Assembly (NCBI GenBank): GCA_028023455.1 | Contig: JAQFVV010012477.1 | Span: forward strand, 2,250,150-2,314,149 | From: Epiperipatus broadwayi | Taxonomy: Eukaryota; Onychophora; Udeonychophora; Euonychophora; Peripatidae | Reading direction: 5' to 3' | DNA: 64,000 nucleotides | Shown here: piece after piece, positions 48,701 through 62,640 of the stretch | Numbering within the stretch: the stretch's first letter is position 1 | Layout of the letters: every line of letters starts with the position of its first letter | Program-made: the position numbers and the translations under genes | Notes under the pieces: model-generated | Databases searched by the model: none | The model's input: the letters and a program-made list of their open reading frames with translations, nothing else | What the model was told of the DNA's origin: nothing

Positions 48701-49790
48701 GACTAGGTAAATCAATGACAATACAATTCAATTAACCCAAGAACAAGTAATCTTGATGGCAAGAGTTTCTAAATATAAAAGGTCATCTAGGTCCAAAACA
48801 AATCAAAACCTTACAACAGACTTAACTATTCCAAAAGAAAATATAATAAACACTATCTCAGAATCCTGCAATAAAAATGAACTCTCACCTATACTACATT
48901 TGGATTAATATTATAATCTGACTCACAATAAAAAAACAACTATGATAGCTTAAATATTTAACAAAGTCTTATCTATTAATGAACCTTTCAAAATGGAAAT
49001 GGACAAGAAATGAAAATGAACTTGTGGTAGCATACCTTATTAAGCTTAGATTAACAGGATTAGTAATTTCATGCTTCAACAAAGTATCAGGGAAAAACTG
49101 TACCCACAATTAGTAAGTTACAAGATTATCTTAAATTTTCTTTCCAGGTGTATAATCTTGGAAAAAATATCTACTAATTTATTTATTTATTATTTATAAT
49201 TATCTTTATTTTTAATCTATGTGATCTAACCCTGTTTACTAAAAAATCCATCTAATTTCACACTCACACAATATATGTTACTCAACATCACAAAATAAAT
49301 GTGAGAGGTATTAACTCCCCACAATGTCTTTTTGTGATTAGAAATTGGATTAATAATTTTTCCTCTCACATCCTACTATTCACTAAAACAAACATACATT
49401 CAATAGCTACCCTGACCCTCAAAGATATCTAAGTAGATATGGTTTTTTATACGTTCCCATTCCATTACTACTAATGCAAGAATTGGAATATTAATACATC
49501 AAAAATCTATCTTGCAATGTTTTAAAATTTTGTTTCTTACTGAAAACATAAATATCACCACACAATACTACAATGCCTTTACAATTAATGTTATAACTGT
49601 TTACTTATACAATAAAAATGAATTAATATTGTCATTAATTAATCATCACATGATCGCCATTTCTTATGCTTTCTCATAACTGTTATTAAAACAGACAAAA
49701 CTCTCTACACGTATTGCCATTGATTACCCTGGCTTTCACTGAATGTCATTAATTAATCATATCAATATAATTTTAGCTACTTTAATTGCT
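45756..49790 (+). mobile_element. LINE copy 2 (3'-truncated, interrupted by a repeat insertion)
   Basis: The 5' region (CAGTTGATGGTTATTTCAGC, GATAGAAATAGTTCTG) matches copy 1. A start codon at 45941 opens 58 codons beginning MSKNPISKFLNDEKK, probably the ORF1 N-terminus. After the insertion at 46178-47394, ORF1 resumes at 47409, and 47820-48000 (INDKLICYIDIN, LIKYGNILKFTYLLDKK) parallels copy 1. A decayed endonuclease start is seen at about 49290-49680 (INVRGINSPQCLF, ARIGILIHQ). No RT follows: the copy ends near 49790 in other repeats. Confidence 0.8.
46178..47394. mobile_element. Composite R470 insertion with 14-bp target duplication
   Basis: ATTAAGAATAAATG occurs at 46164-46177 and 47395-47408 and brackets two head-to-tail R470 units (about 46185-46640 and 46655-46930) followed by one inverted unit (46930-47390). 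Removing the block restores the LINE ORF1 order seen in copy 1. A 34-bp tandem repeat (46169-46202 and 46203-46236) marks its left edge. The duplication length is typical of LINE-mediated insertion, and the inverted part could reflect twin priming. Confidence 0.85.
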
Positions 49791-49794
49791 TAGG

Positions 49795-50400
49795 CTTCAA
49801 TCCACTCCACATTTCAACTCTTCATTCATCCATCCAATTGAAAATCTGATGATAGAATGCTCAAAGGCCTCATATACCCTAGATATTACATATATTGATA
49901 CAGGTATATAATAAGCCTGTATTTCAGTTATTACATATTAGGGATGTCTTCCCATCCCTTGTATATGTATTAAATGGATTATGTACTGTACATGAGAGGT
50001 CAGATTGGCTTTAGGTCAACATTGGTGTGACAAGAATCTTGGCCTCAGGGTGGCCTTTGAGCATTCCAGCATCAGATTTTCACTTATATGGACAGTTGAA
50101 GAGTTGGGGTGTGGAGTATATTGAAGCCTGTCCATTAAAGTATGAAGATTGGCTATCTTAATATATATCTGAGCACTTGTTGCATATATGTGTAGAGATG
50201 ATAATCTGGACCAACTGATGATTGCTGGTTTAGCTTGAAATACTTATATTGGTGATTATTTATCTTTTCAACATATATGTGTTCAAGTGTATCAGTGATT
50301 TGAGATAGAGTGGTAGATTGTGTGAAGTTCTGTGCTCATATACCCTAGATATTACATATATTGATACAGATATATAATAAACCTGTATTTCAGTTAGGAA
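49795..50400 (-). repeat. R470 repeat copies
   Basis: A short plus-orientation fragment (49795-49870) is followed by an inverted unit (about 49905-50335). A ~60-bp direct repeat (CATATACCCTAGATATTACA to CCTGTATTTCAGTTA) lies on both sides at 49871-49935 and 50337-50396, consistent with a head-to-tail array phase. Confidence 0.82.
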
Positions 50401-51312
50401 ATGTAAAATTTGAAAATAACTTAGTATTATCATTACTATATATATACAAAGTCAATAATTTTGCACAATATCTAATAATTAATATGTGAAATCTCAATTT
50501 TAATTTCATTTATTAATTCATATTATTTTACATCAGAAAACCTATAGTTTCATCATGTATATCTGAACAAAACAACAAACCTGTTTTCTAAATCTTTCTC
50601 ATTTGATGAATTCAAAAATAATTTATCAAGTTAACTTTGATACTAACATATGACTAAAAATGTGTTGCATGATATTTTTATAAATAGTATCAATATAAAA
50701 TTATGTCATATTAATGATTAATCCTCAAAAATATAGATTGTTATGAGATTTTTATATCCATTTTATTTGGAGGAGAATCATTTAAAACTATATAGAAATT
50801 TACATCCCATTTAAGAGAAGAAGAATTTGTGCAAGCTAACCAATATGTAAAAATGAACTTTATATTTACTTTTCTACTACCTAGTATTTGTGAATGTTAT
50901 CATTTATAATATATATCTGCTAATCTTTAAAGAGACTGAATGAATATTAAATATTTTACAAATGTTGTGTAAAGAAAGATAAAATGCTTATGAACTAATA
51001 TAAGAATATTTGTATTATTATTTTAAATAAAAAGTTGTTTATAAATGTTATTTTATATGCTTATTAATTTTTAGAAAAAAATTGTTGAAATGATTAAACT
51101 ATTGGAAATTTGCAAATGATTAACAATTGTATGTGTACACATGGAAAAATAATTTTAAAATTAAAAGGACAATTTATTAAAAGTGATTAATCATTGAATA
51201 TGTGCACATGAAAGAAAAAGTTTAAATTAAAAGTTATTATCAGCTGGATGTATATATATAGAAATTATTTTTTAAGGAGAAGAATTATTTGTTGAAAAGC
51301 TAAAAATGATAT
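50401..51312. other. A+T-rich DNA, nothing recognised
   Basis: No coding or repeat feature identified. Confidence 0.5.
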
Positions 51313-51830
51313 ATAATACTTTTATATGTAAATAATCATTTATTTTTATAGTGCTATGTCTTATAAATTGTAATACATTAAAGATCAGCCTTTTCAAGCT
51401 ATTGTGCATGTGCTTTTTATGAGTGTTAATAATAAATGAATACTTTCATTCCCAACACAAGATATAGTATTTATGAAAGAATAAAATGAATGACTTATTC
51501 TTTCCAACTCAAATGCTTATATATGGACAAATATTAAGTACTGAAAATGAAAGTGTGAGGATAGATAATTTTGTCAATGTCATTCTTTCAGACATCGTAA
51601 ACAGTAATTTAAAGTGAGTGGTTTATCCTCACTCTTTCATTTCCAGTACTTAAGATTTGCCCATATATAAGCATTTTGGTTGGAAAGAATAAGTGATTCA
51701 TTTTATTCTTTCATAAATACTATATCTTATGTTGGGAATGAAAGTATTCATTTATTATTAACACTCATAAAAAGCACATGCACAATAGCTTGAAAAGGCT
51801 GATCTTTAATGTATTATAATACTTTTATAT
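51313..51830. mobile_element. Long hairpin element with 15-bp target duplication
   Basis: ATAATACTTTTATAT occurs exactly at 51313-51327 and 51816-51830. Inside, arms of about 200 bp (from 51371 rightward and from 51812 leftward) are almost perfect inverted copies, e.g. GATCAGCCTTTTCAAGC against GCTTGAAAAGGCTGATC, around a ~60-bp centre. No ORF. The near-identity of the arms suggests youth or arm-to-arm gene conversion. Confidence 0.85.
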
Positions 51831-54800
51831 AAAATTTGATAGACATCTAAAAAAATATTTTATGTTTTAAAATAAACTACTCTGATATCAATTTATTAAA
51901 ACCTGGATAAATAAAAAAAACTTTTAAAATATGAAAATTACTCTTAATAAATAATTAATCTCTATTGTGAATTTATTCATGAAATTTTGTCATATTCGAT
52001 ATTCAGAATAAACTTTATTTTATTATAATGACTGTTATTTTAAAATATGGACTAAATTTTTTCAATAAATATTAATAGATATAATATTTTGTGTTTTGCT
52101 GAATGGAGTGAATAGAAGGTATCATGCACAAGGCAGATGAAGAAAAAATCTCTGTTAAATAAACTAGTAATAGCAACTTCTCTCTTCCTCACGAATATCT
52201 GCAAGCAAGAAAATCAGGAGCATTCTCATAGTTTTTTAGTATTATTTCATGTTTTTAATTGTTTTAGTTAAAAAATAATATGAATTAATATTTATTTAGT
52301 TATAAAATATGATTTGACATTTATATAATAAAATTTATTTAAATATTTAAATATTTTAAAATATAAAAAAAAAATATGTGGCAGAAAATGTAATATTTTC
52401 TGCAGAAATAATATATCCATAACTTTTAAAATACATGAACATCAGTTACTGAGGATGAATTCATCATATTAATCCTAATGTGTAGGATTGAGGTAAAATT
52501 CTATTTTATTGCAATGATATTTTAAATGTGTTTATTTATCTATGTAAGTTCTAAATTAAGAAAACTAAATTGTATGTTCATTTTATTATTAATGATATAA
52601 TAATTGTTTTTTGAAATATCATACAAAGGGATAGAACTGTTTAATGTGGTATATCTAAATTTATTTTAGTTAATTCATGAATGCAGAAGTATGCATATTG
52701 TACATTATATTTTTTTGAAATATCATGTTTAATTATGAATATCTTATTCTAAATCATATCTGTTTAGATAAAAATGAATATGTTGAACTCTGAATTATTT
52801 TATAAAGAAAGTATTTGAATGAAAGTCTTATTACAGTGAACTATTCAAAATCATTTGTCAATATAATATCTTAATGTTGTTGATATTGTACTGAATATTT
52901 TTACAAATTAAGTTTAGAAATTATTTTGCCAAGTTGATAGAACCTATTTGCAATGTTGAAGGAAGTATTCTGAGTGTATATGATAAATAATACTGGTTCA
53001 GGATAATAGTTGGAGTGGAAACAAAGTCCTGAATAATAGGAATATTTTAATATAAAATATTATCTATGGAATATAGCTTTGTGAATTGATAAATAAGATG
53101 CAGTTAATAGAGTCCTTTATATTGATAATTCATGTCAGTAGTGTTCTGCAGCACAGTAAGTGTTCAGGTAAAAGCCATGACAGGAATTTAAGATAGAAGA
53201 ATATGGGCCTTAAGCACTGCACCCATGATATTTTATTACTTATTTGATTTATTGTATTTTTTGTCTCCCTCACTTTAACCACTTTGTTGGAAGAATAATG
53301 ACTAGACTATAATATGTGAATAGAATTTGTTGAAAGCAAGAAGAACAAAAGTTTTATCACAAATTATGTTTATTTGATATAAAGTAAAGGTAATGAAATG
53401 AGTTAATATTCCTGATAATAATAATAATAAATTAGATCAAGAGAGTATCGAATGCATATTCTGACTATTAAAGTATGAATGAGAGTCACATATGAATGAT
53501 ATTAACAATAAGCAAGCCAGTATAGATAAATTGTATACATGTAATTGATTTTAGATTATTTAAGAATAATATGTTTATTCTAATGAAGAAAGTAAATTAA
53601 GGCATAGTAAAGTTATAAAATTATTATAAAATTTATAGCGTATTAATTAAAGAATGGAAAACCTATAATTAACTAACATATTTTTCTTTATTAAATTATG
53701 GTAATGTTGATAATTTACCTGGAAAATAAGGGTAAAAATTTTATAAAAATATATATGCTATAATCTAGGAATAGTTTTATGTACTGAATCCTAATAGTTA
53801 TTAATATGTTTTGAAATAACAATGATGATGATTAATATTATTATGATAAATTTAAAAAGAAGGTAACACTATTACCATTGAACGGTGTTATATTTATATT
53901 CTTTTTATGATAAATAGTTGAAGGAAAAACTATTAATTTTTTTTAAATGTAAATATTTTTTTAATAGGAATTTTGTCTTTAAAATGTTTGAATATCTACA
54001 TTTATGTAATATTATATTTTGTAAATTTTAAATAATGTTTTGATAAAATAAATTTGTTAATGTTGTTTTAAATTTATATAACATCTTGAGTTTCTTTACT
54101 TGATAAGTCAAGTGATTATTGATCTTCACCACCACACACATGCATTATAAGAATTAATTCTATATTTACATTAATAAGCATGATTTATAAGTGATGTATT
54201 ATGATTATTAAGATTATAATTGTGGAATATATTATTTTTACTAAACCTGAAAAGTATATAATGCCAATTTATTAATTAATTGATAAAATAATTTTATCAA
54301 AAGTTTGATATTTTTTGTAAGATCCCACACAAAAGAGTAATAACTTTAAAGTATAATATATTTTCAAATTAGTGAAGAAAATGAATATTAGGTTTATAAG
54401 AGTCTATAACTTTAATTGTGTGTTATTGGTGGGCAAAATTGAGTAGATGTGTTTTATAATATAAGACTTGAGAGATATTTTATTCTGTTTATTATTATTG
54501 TTATGTATAGTTGAGTATATGTAAAATTCCTCACTATATTTAACTATCTTATTTAATGTTTATTTATTAGAATAAAATTAATCTGAGACAATCATAATTT
54601 AAAGAGCTAAATGCAAAGAATAATATGTTAGAATATTTATGTTATTATTTATTATTATATTAAATAGAAGAGTATTAAATATTTTAGTGAATTAATGTAA
54701 TTTTGTTTTTCTTAATTAGAATTTATTTGGTGTAATTTATGAGTTATGGAAATATTACAGATAGTTTTAAGAAGTAGATAGGTGTGATATTCCTATGCCA

Positions 54801-56514
54801 TGGAGTGTGGATCTTTTGGGATATATTCTTAATGTTAAACTAACTGTGTACCTTACAGAATGCTTTGTGTTGAATCTCAATTTTTTTGTATTTTTATCGA
54901 ACTGTTTTTTAATAGTACAGTGATGTAGTTATATTTTAAATTGATGTAATGTTAAATAAGCTGGGTATTTGATATGAATTTTTAGTTGCTTGTTAAGTAT
55001 TATTTTCCTAGCAGTAATATTTATATGATTAATAAGCTAGTCTGGGCATAATGTTTTACATTTATTAGTTGTTGAAGAAACTTAATCCTTAAGATGTCAT
55101 AATACTTTGGAGTTAGCCGAAGAGTCTCTGTGCCTAGTGTTAGTAAGGGTAAGGTTACAATAAATGTATATATTGTAATATTATATTTGGTCCAGATAAA
55201 GTTAATGAATTTAATGTAATACTTTAAGATATTTTTTTATCATTTGAAAATAAAGCAACTCCTTTGCTAAATAAACTGTACTATGTTAAGTTTTATAAAA
55301 CCTTAATTATCCATTCTAAGTTATATTAATAAAATATCTGTGTTAATATGTATTTAAATCCTAATTACTAAATGATATTAGATAATTCATTTAATAATCA
55401 TTTAAAGTTAGAATTTGATAGAAAGCTTAAATAAAGTCAGTTTAAAATGGATAATATCTTACATGAATTTCACTTGATAAAACTTTTGTTATTTTAAGTA
55501 AGAGTATTATTTATTTATTAGTTATTAACTTGTAATAAATTGCATGGGTTTTTTCAATTTCTTTCTAGTATGCTTTGTGTATGTAGATATGAGTGAGAGT
55601 GTTAAAGGAGAAACATTTATAAAGAATTATTTTTAAGTGTTAATTATCTTTAAAAAATAATATATTTCATACATAGTATTTCAAGATTGAATGGTTTAAT
55701 TATAATTCTTAGAGAAGTCTTAAATAAGATGAAACATATTTATTTGAACAAAAGATATTGTTTTAAATAAAATAAATAATTGTGTTTAATAATTAATATA
55801 AAGTTAATTATATTCTGTGTATTTTAGTTAATTGTCTAGACATCTCAAGGTTAAATCTATTTTTAAATATCTTAATTAATAAAAGATCAAGGTTGTATTA
55901 ATTAATTTAAAAACCTACAATAATGATTGCTGATTGGTTTATTAATACCATGCATAAACTTTAAAGTTTTTGTGATAAGCATGCACACATTTAAAAAGAA
56001 AATTGAAAAATAAAGATTATTTTAATGTTAACTTTCAATTTACTTTTTACATATTTTTTTATTTAATTAAATAATGTGCTGTTAAAACTTTAATAAGTCA
56101 CTTAAGAAAATCTGTTTTAGACTGTGTGTGCTCTTACTATTACAGACAATATTTTTATTGGAAAATACAATAAGCATTATTGTTACAGAATAATTTCCAA
56201 AGCATCATAAATATGAAAAAAATACTACTGTAGACTGCTAAGCAGGAGAATTTATGTATATGCTTATTTTACCATTTCTATAAACTTTTAACTAATTCTA
56301 GATTAATTTTGGAAAACCATTTTATTAATATTTAGTGGTTCAAATTGTTAAAAGTTTTAAAATAATTACAAAGATTAATATTACTGCTCTCATATTCTAT
56401 TAAGTGCAATATGTAAATAAAAAAAAAGCTATTTTATTTGTGGACAATTTTGAAATGTTTTAAGTCATTCACTGTCTTTAAAATTATTAATAGCTTTAGT
56501 TATTAAAAGAAATC
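51831..56514. other. Long A+T-rich stretch without recognised features
   Basis: No repeat family of this window, no ORF with a family signal and no RNA-like fold were found; an (ATA)n run lies near 53416-53432. Confidence 0.5.
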
Positions 56515-56701
56515 TATATATGATATAGAATAAAATATCTTTATATTACAACACAATAATATATGACAATAACTGTAATATAATCATATAATCATAACAT
56601 AAAAAAGCTTCTTTCAGCTATTTTTATATGATTATATTACAGCTATTGTCATATATTATTTTGTTGTTATATAAATATATTTTATTCTATATTATATCTA
56701 G
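56515..56701. repeat. Hairpin repeat, ~185 bp
   Basis: Arms 56515-56590 and 56624-56701 are inverted copies with a few mismatches (TATATGACAATAACTGTAAT against ATTACAGCTATTGTCATATA) around a ~35-bp loop. Confidence 0.8.
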
Positions 56702-57780
56702 GATTTATTTTTAATTTGCAAAAGCAACATAAAGGATTTAGTTCCTTGTATTTCAGTTATTAAAATAAATACAATAATGTATTATTTTAAAAGTGTCCTA
56801 AAACCAAAGGAGGAAATGAAACATAATCATTTTAGAAAAAGAATTCTATACCTGCTTATCTCACCTTAATGAAGACATTATATAATTATATTTCACCTAA
56901 TACAAGTAAAATACTATTTTGTAATTCCAGTAGTTCATTTTTAATCTATTTAAAATATGTTTTATTATTCTGCAGAAAACAAATAATTTGAAGTCTTTTC
57001 ATTTATTAATCCTGTCTATTGTATAAACTTTTGTCATGGAAACATAACTCTTCACTTGTTTATTGAAAACAAAAAATCATTGTGTTATTCATTCTGTTCA
57101 CCATTACTCATTAAAAAAAATTTAATGTGGGCAGTATTTTTTAAAAAAAAACTACTTTATTTATTTAGTTACTATTTGAATGTTAATAAACCATGCAATA
57201 TTTTAGTTTACTGTTATGTAAAATTTTCAGACTTCTAAGTTTAGAGAGTTATTTTTGTTTTATTTAAAGGAAAGAACTCAAACTCCCTAGCTTTCTTTAA
57301 ATGGGGTAAAATAAGTGTAGTGTGTTTTGAAGAAATTGATATATTTATTGTTATTGTTTTATTATAATTATTAGTTATGCATTATTAATTTATTATTATG
57401 CTTTGTATTATGTTGGGAATATTTATGATAATATGCATGTTAAAATGGTAATTGCTATGAGTAAATTTTCAGGTAAAAGAGTTCTATTTTCAAATTCTTA
57501 AGAGTTTTCAGAATTTATATTCCATAACATGCAAAAGATAAAGCAATCTTTATATGCTTAATATCCAGATGAATGTATAGTTTGAAGTCAGTGCATGAGT
57601 TAAGATAATTTTATTTCTTAGTGTGTTATATTGCCTAAAGATTATTTTTATATTTGTTTGCATATCTCTTTAATCCAAGTGTGTATAGCTTTTGTGCATA
57701 TGAGAGTGAGTACATGTTGAATTTCCATGAATGATTGATAATCCATTTCTTGTCCATTTATTTATAGATTTTCTGCAGGT
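56702..57780. other. A+T-rich DNA, nothing recognised
   Basis: The 60-codon plus-strand frame at 57056-57238 has low-complexity composition and no family signal. Confidence 0.5.
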
Positions 57781-57890
57781 AGACAACTATCAATTGTGAC
57801 AATTATTTTGATGGTTTCTGCTGCTCTTGAAGGTTTTATTAAGTCTCTCTGGATGTGAGATTGTGGATTATTCAGCACTTCCATGTCAGG
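57781..57890 (+). other. Exon-like interval (splice sites around a short open frame)
   Basis: A pyrimidine-rich TATAGATTTTCTGCAG precedes and TCAG/GTAACC follows this ~110-bp interval. One frame is open for 24 codons (RQLSIVTIILMVSAALEGFI) and then stops, so a coding internal exon is unlikely; a terminal or untranslated exon, or chance, remains possible. Confidence 0.15.
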
Positions 57891-60139
57891 TAACCAGGTG
57901 TCACTTTATTATTACCATCTATTTTGTTTTTAGCCTTATTAGTGTGTATTTATTATGAAAGCACATTTAAGGCATGTACTTATATGAATTTTTTTTAGAT
58001 CTACTTCAAATTAATTTCAGGTATATTAATTTTTTAAGAATATTGAGCATTTTATTATTCTACTCCTTATATGCATAAAGAGATAAAACCTGTATAATAA
58101 GATTAACAGTTTATACTCCTTCTATCTGGAATGTAATAAATGTAATAAGTGTGTTTATACACAACTATAGAAAAGCTTGTTATCTCAAGAACTTGTGATG
58201 TTCTCATTTTCATAGCAAGATGAACTATAATACATTATTTTGGTTTAGTATTCAACTATGTTAATAATATCATAGGAATTATATTTATGCACTTATTGTA
58301 AATAAAGCTAATATTATAATTTAATTATCTTCTAGTGACCTATATATTGTGATGGTCAGATTTGTACATCGACACAACAAAATCTAGAGTTTTGGCAAAT
58401 TATACCAAGGCTGATCTAGATGAGGGGTTGAGACCTCAAATCTGACCAACCTTAGTTCCTCCACTAACACTCCATGACTTACTACCCTATGAATGATATA
58501 TATGAGGCTATATTCAGAATTTCTTAGTCTGCATGTTGGAAGTAGCTAAGGGTGGAGCAAGAGACTCAGGAAATATTAACTAAATTGGTAATATTTATAT
58601 ACACACCCACCTATGGCTGGCTAGATAATGCATATATTTATAAGTAACAATAACATTAAGTGACTTAACTAAGATTTGGAATGGATTACGAATGAAACTC
58701 AACACAGTATTATAATTGAATATATTTTAATTAATAAATCTAAATTAAATACACAAAAGTGCATTATAGGACACTCACAGGTATAAACAATGATGAGTGA
58801 TTAACAGAATCTCATCTGATTTACTATATTTAAGAGTTGATGACAATTTTAATAATCTATGGTCTCTAGTTATGCCTCAATTTCACTATGCCCTACTTAT
58901 TTGGAGTTCAATGGTTAAGTCGGTGCAAGAATGATGACTTATCATCATAACATTTAATAAAAGTCATTTAATAACTTAACAAGCTGCAATAAGCTCTCTA
59001 TACAGATTATATATGTACAAATCAGAGTATAAGTTCAGATCAATGCTGATGTATTTAAATTATAGAGGGATGAACTGGAGCTTTGTAGTATAACTTCAGA
59101 TACTATGGCATATATATATTACTAGAGAAGTGTGTACCTCAAATGTGTAGTTAATCAGGAATTCAGTACCAAGTACTCAGTTCCCATGGACCATACAACT
59201 TAATGTGAATAAATTGAACATTTAGTTCAGTGATAGGATCAGTTTATAAAAACAGATTGAAACCTCATGTTCCAGTTCTAAAGAAGAGCTGTCCAAACTA
59301 AAGAGATGGCATGACCATTAAAACCAGAAGCCCATTCATATAAGAAACATACAGCAAGGCATATATGCATGTATATGCTTTCTAAAGACACATTCACCAT
59401 TCTAAACATAATATTAATTAATAATTAAGAATATGCAAAATTCTATAGTTTCGTTCCACAAAACTACCATATGCCAGTTCATAATTAGCATTCTTAAAAC
59501 ATGCTAAAAAGTAATCTAATTTTATTAGCCAAATCTGCATAGTTTATAATATAACTAAAGAGAGCTAAAGCATATCTGGGACTTGAGCAATACATATAAT
59601 ATGCTTTAAAACTCATTCTTGCATTTATTAACTAATTATTTATTGACTTGCAAACCTAATGATAATAACAATAATAATAGTAAGTTAAATATAATAGCTT
59701 AATAAAAAATATTTAGGTTTTCAGAACAGAGATTTGTGTGTGTGTACTAAATGGCAAAATTACTTAATTAGAAGAGCCTCTAATCATCTCCCCCTCAAAC
59801 TTTATTCATAAAATCAATCTCCATTCTGAACTGGGCATAGCATAGATTATAAAATATATAAATATAAGACAAATAAAAAAGCATGACTGCAGATTAAAAG
59901 ATAGAATAATAACTAAATAAGTTATTATTAACAAGCATTTAGAGTTTACATTTTAAATTCACAATAGACAAGTTTACAAATATTATTTTAAAAGTTAAAT
60001 GATAATTTTAAGTCATATTTTACAGTTTGAAATTAGTTTATTAAAACATTATTACAATTTAAAAGTTCATGCATGATTATTGTTAGCTAGCTTAAGAGTT
60101 TTAGAGATTTATTTATAAAGTTATTAAAGTTATTTTAAA
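57891..60139. other. A+T-rich DNA of slightly more balanced composition
   Basis: From about 58330 the composition is less extreme, perhaps part of an old transposable element. An 11-bp inverted pair GGTCAGATTTG/CAAATCTGACC lies near 58354 and 58438. No domain recognised. Confidence 0.35.
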
Positions 60140-60380
60140 TATCTCTGTGGGAAATTACCACATCTTCTCTGTTGAGGCTCCTGTAGCTGATATATCATTC
60201 TCAGCTGTCCTGGTGTAATATATTCTGATGCTTTCTGCCAGACAGGCTATAGGTCTTGGACTCTGGCTTGAGAAATGGCCATTCCTCGCAAGAGAGAGGC
60301 AGTGATTACATTACTCAAAAGTTCTCATGGTAAAAAGTTAACATGTAAACCCCCCTTAGCAAAGCTTGAAATTATTTATA
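60140..60380 (-). pseudogene. Unidentified decayed coding-like stretch
   Basis: The minus strand gives about 75 codons with two stops and clearly protein-like content: FAKGGLHVNFLP, ELLSNVITASLLRGMAISQA, PVWQKASEYITPGQLRMIYQ, LQEPQQRRCGNFPQRYLK. Local base composition is also less A+T-rich. I do not recognise the family; a gag-like piece is one guess without support. Confidence 0.35.
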
Positions 60381-62234
60381 CCAGAAAAATTGATAATTTG
60401 GGTAACCTATTTATTACTTTTTAGAAAGTTTTTTTAGTAATTAAAAATGCATAAAATGAAAACTTTGGCCATTTTCTTGGTGAAACAATAACAGTCAACA
60501 GGTCACTTGTTGTTCTTAGTTTTTATTTTTTAAAAAACTTAAAAATTTTTGCTACAAGTTTGATTAATTATTGCAGATGGTTTTCTAAGACTTACAAATT
60601 TGTAATTTTTTTAAAAGAGTTTAAGTTTGTAAACACTTTAATATATATATATGCAACTATCCTGGAATAGAATTTTATACACGAATGCCTTTTAATAAAG
60701 GGATTTGAACCAAAAATAATGCAAATCTAAATTAATTTAAAAGAATTGTAGTGCTTTTAAATCTATTGCATTATGGTTTCTTTCACACATATATGTAGGT
60801 AATTACACCTATAACAATGTTCATGCACTTAATTTAAATTATATCATTTTATTAAATTTTAAATTTATAAATGCATATGCTTTATATGCATATAAACAGT
60901 AATATAGGCATTAGATATGTGCACCTATACAATTACATGCACATACACATAAATATACACTATTACCTATTAGATAAATTATTAGAATCTTATATACATG
61001 GACTGGGATGGGTTTGAACTAAGGAAAAATATATTATTATGGAACATAGTAGGTGAAACAGGATGATGGCTAAATAATACTGTTTCAATATACATTGGTC
61101 AAATATCCAATATAAAAATAATTATTTGTCCACAATGTTGTTATTGATATATATTTAATATAATAATCAATCTAAATAAAATTGAAATGAACAACTAATT
61201 ATATTTACAATTATTTAATTATCAACCTGGTTTTCATCTCTTTTTGAGACCTTTTCAAGATATAAACTATATATATCACATGACTTATTAACTACATTTA
61301 CTCCACCAATTAGACATTATTTTACTTTCAACAATATAACTAACATTACACAAACAACTGACATAAAATAGTGACATGTTTAAAAGCATGTGTTTGCAAT
61401 TCTGTTTACATAATTGCTGGTTGGTTAGCCTTTCAGATAAAGTGCAAGAACTCCATAAATGCAGTATTTTATTAATTATTGTTATTTTACAAGGATTTAC
61501 TTCAGGGATATATTTTACTTTAAGTTAACTAAATGCTTATGTCAACAGTATTTAGTAATACTATGTTTACAGCTTATTGCTTTAATTTTCTATATTGTAT
61601 TATTTTCTTTAATTTATTATATTGTATTATTAAAATCATGTTTTTTATTCATTAAGTAAGTTTATGTTTTCATTGTCATCATCATACTAATTTACATTGT
61701 TAAATTTAACAGTACATTTCAAAAGCCACATTAAAATCATTTATTTAATTCATGTATTATTATTATTGTACATGTATTATTTAAAATAAAATATTATGTT
61801 GTATTGTCTTTATTATAAGTGTGCTAAATGATGTAGTGGGTGTCATAAAAGTACACTTTCTGATTTGCATTATTTTACTTTGCTTGCTACTACCTTTCTG
61901 CTTATCGCATTATTGTAATTAGCTTGGTACTAGGTTATACATTAAGATATTTAAATAAGATTTACTCAAAAGTTATATGAGATGTAAATGCATACTTATA
62001 AAAGAAAAACCTTACATATTTTGAGAGTATTTTATCACTAGCCAAAGGTTACTTGAAGTATTTAGATAATTGAATACTTTTTTTACTTTCAATGTCTTAT
62101 TTATTTTAAAAATAATATATAAGATTATAAAATATTAGATAAACATAAAAATATGTTCTGTATAAGAATCTACATTGCTATTTCTTTCAATGGTATTTAA
62201 ATGTTAAGCAAATACATTATTGTATGAAGTATAA
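60381..62234. other. A+T-rich DNA, nothing recognised
   Basis: Only homopolymer runs and AT repeats. Confidence 0.5.
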
Positions 62235-62345
62235 ATAAAACCTGAGATGTGGATAAAATAAGAATTCTGAGATTTGAATAAGATAAGAACCTTAAATTTA
62301 AATGAAAACCAGGGATTTAGATTTGAATAAGAACCTGAGATGATT
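62235..62345 (+). repeat. Small degenerate minisatellite
   Basis: Four to five variants of a ~25-bp unit (GAGATTTGAATAAGATAAGAAC) follow one another, e.g. near 62240, 62268, 62318 and 62335. Confidence 0.6.
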
Positions 62346-62424
62346 AATATTGATATTTATGTGTTATAAAATATTTTGTGCATATGAGGACTCATTCTCT
62401 GAAATGTATAAAAATTCATAGTTA

Positions 62425-62640
62425 TTATGGTTCGAACCTGTGTGTTTTGGAGTATTGGGTTTCAGGTTGTACAAGTCTTTGATGCCTTCACGTGGTCACC
62501 TGAATCGTACATCTGTGATTGGGAGATACAATATATATATGTTAAACTTAATGTAATTGAATATGTATATTGGAGATCATTTATCTATTTCACATGTATG
62601 TGGTCATGTGTATCAGTTGTATAAGATTATTTTTTAGATT
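62425..62640 (-). repeat. Partial R470 repeat
   Basis: CACATGTATGTGGTCATGTG, TATCAGTTGTATAAGAT and TATTGGAGATCATTTATC match the inverted R470 copies at 47.2 and 50.2 kb. The ORF over it is not a gene. Confidence 0.7.

Noticed and set aside
58354-58448. Short inverted pair GGTCAGATTTG/CAAATCTGACC as a small transposon
   Set aside because: Eleven base pairs with a 73-bp loop is too little, and no target duplication or second copy was seen.
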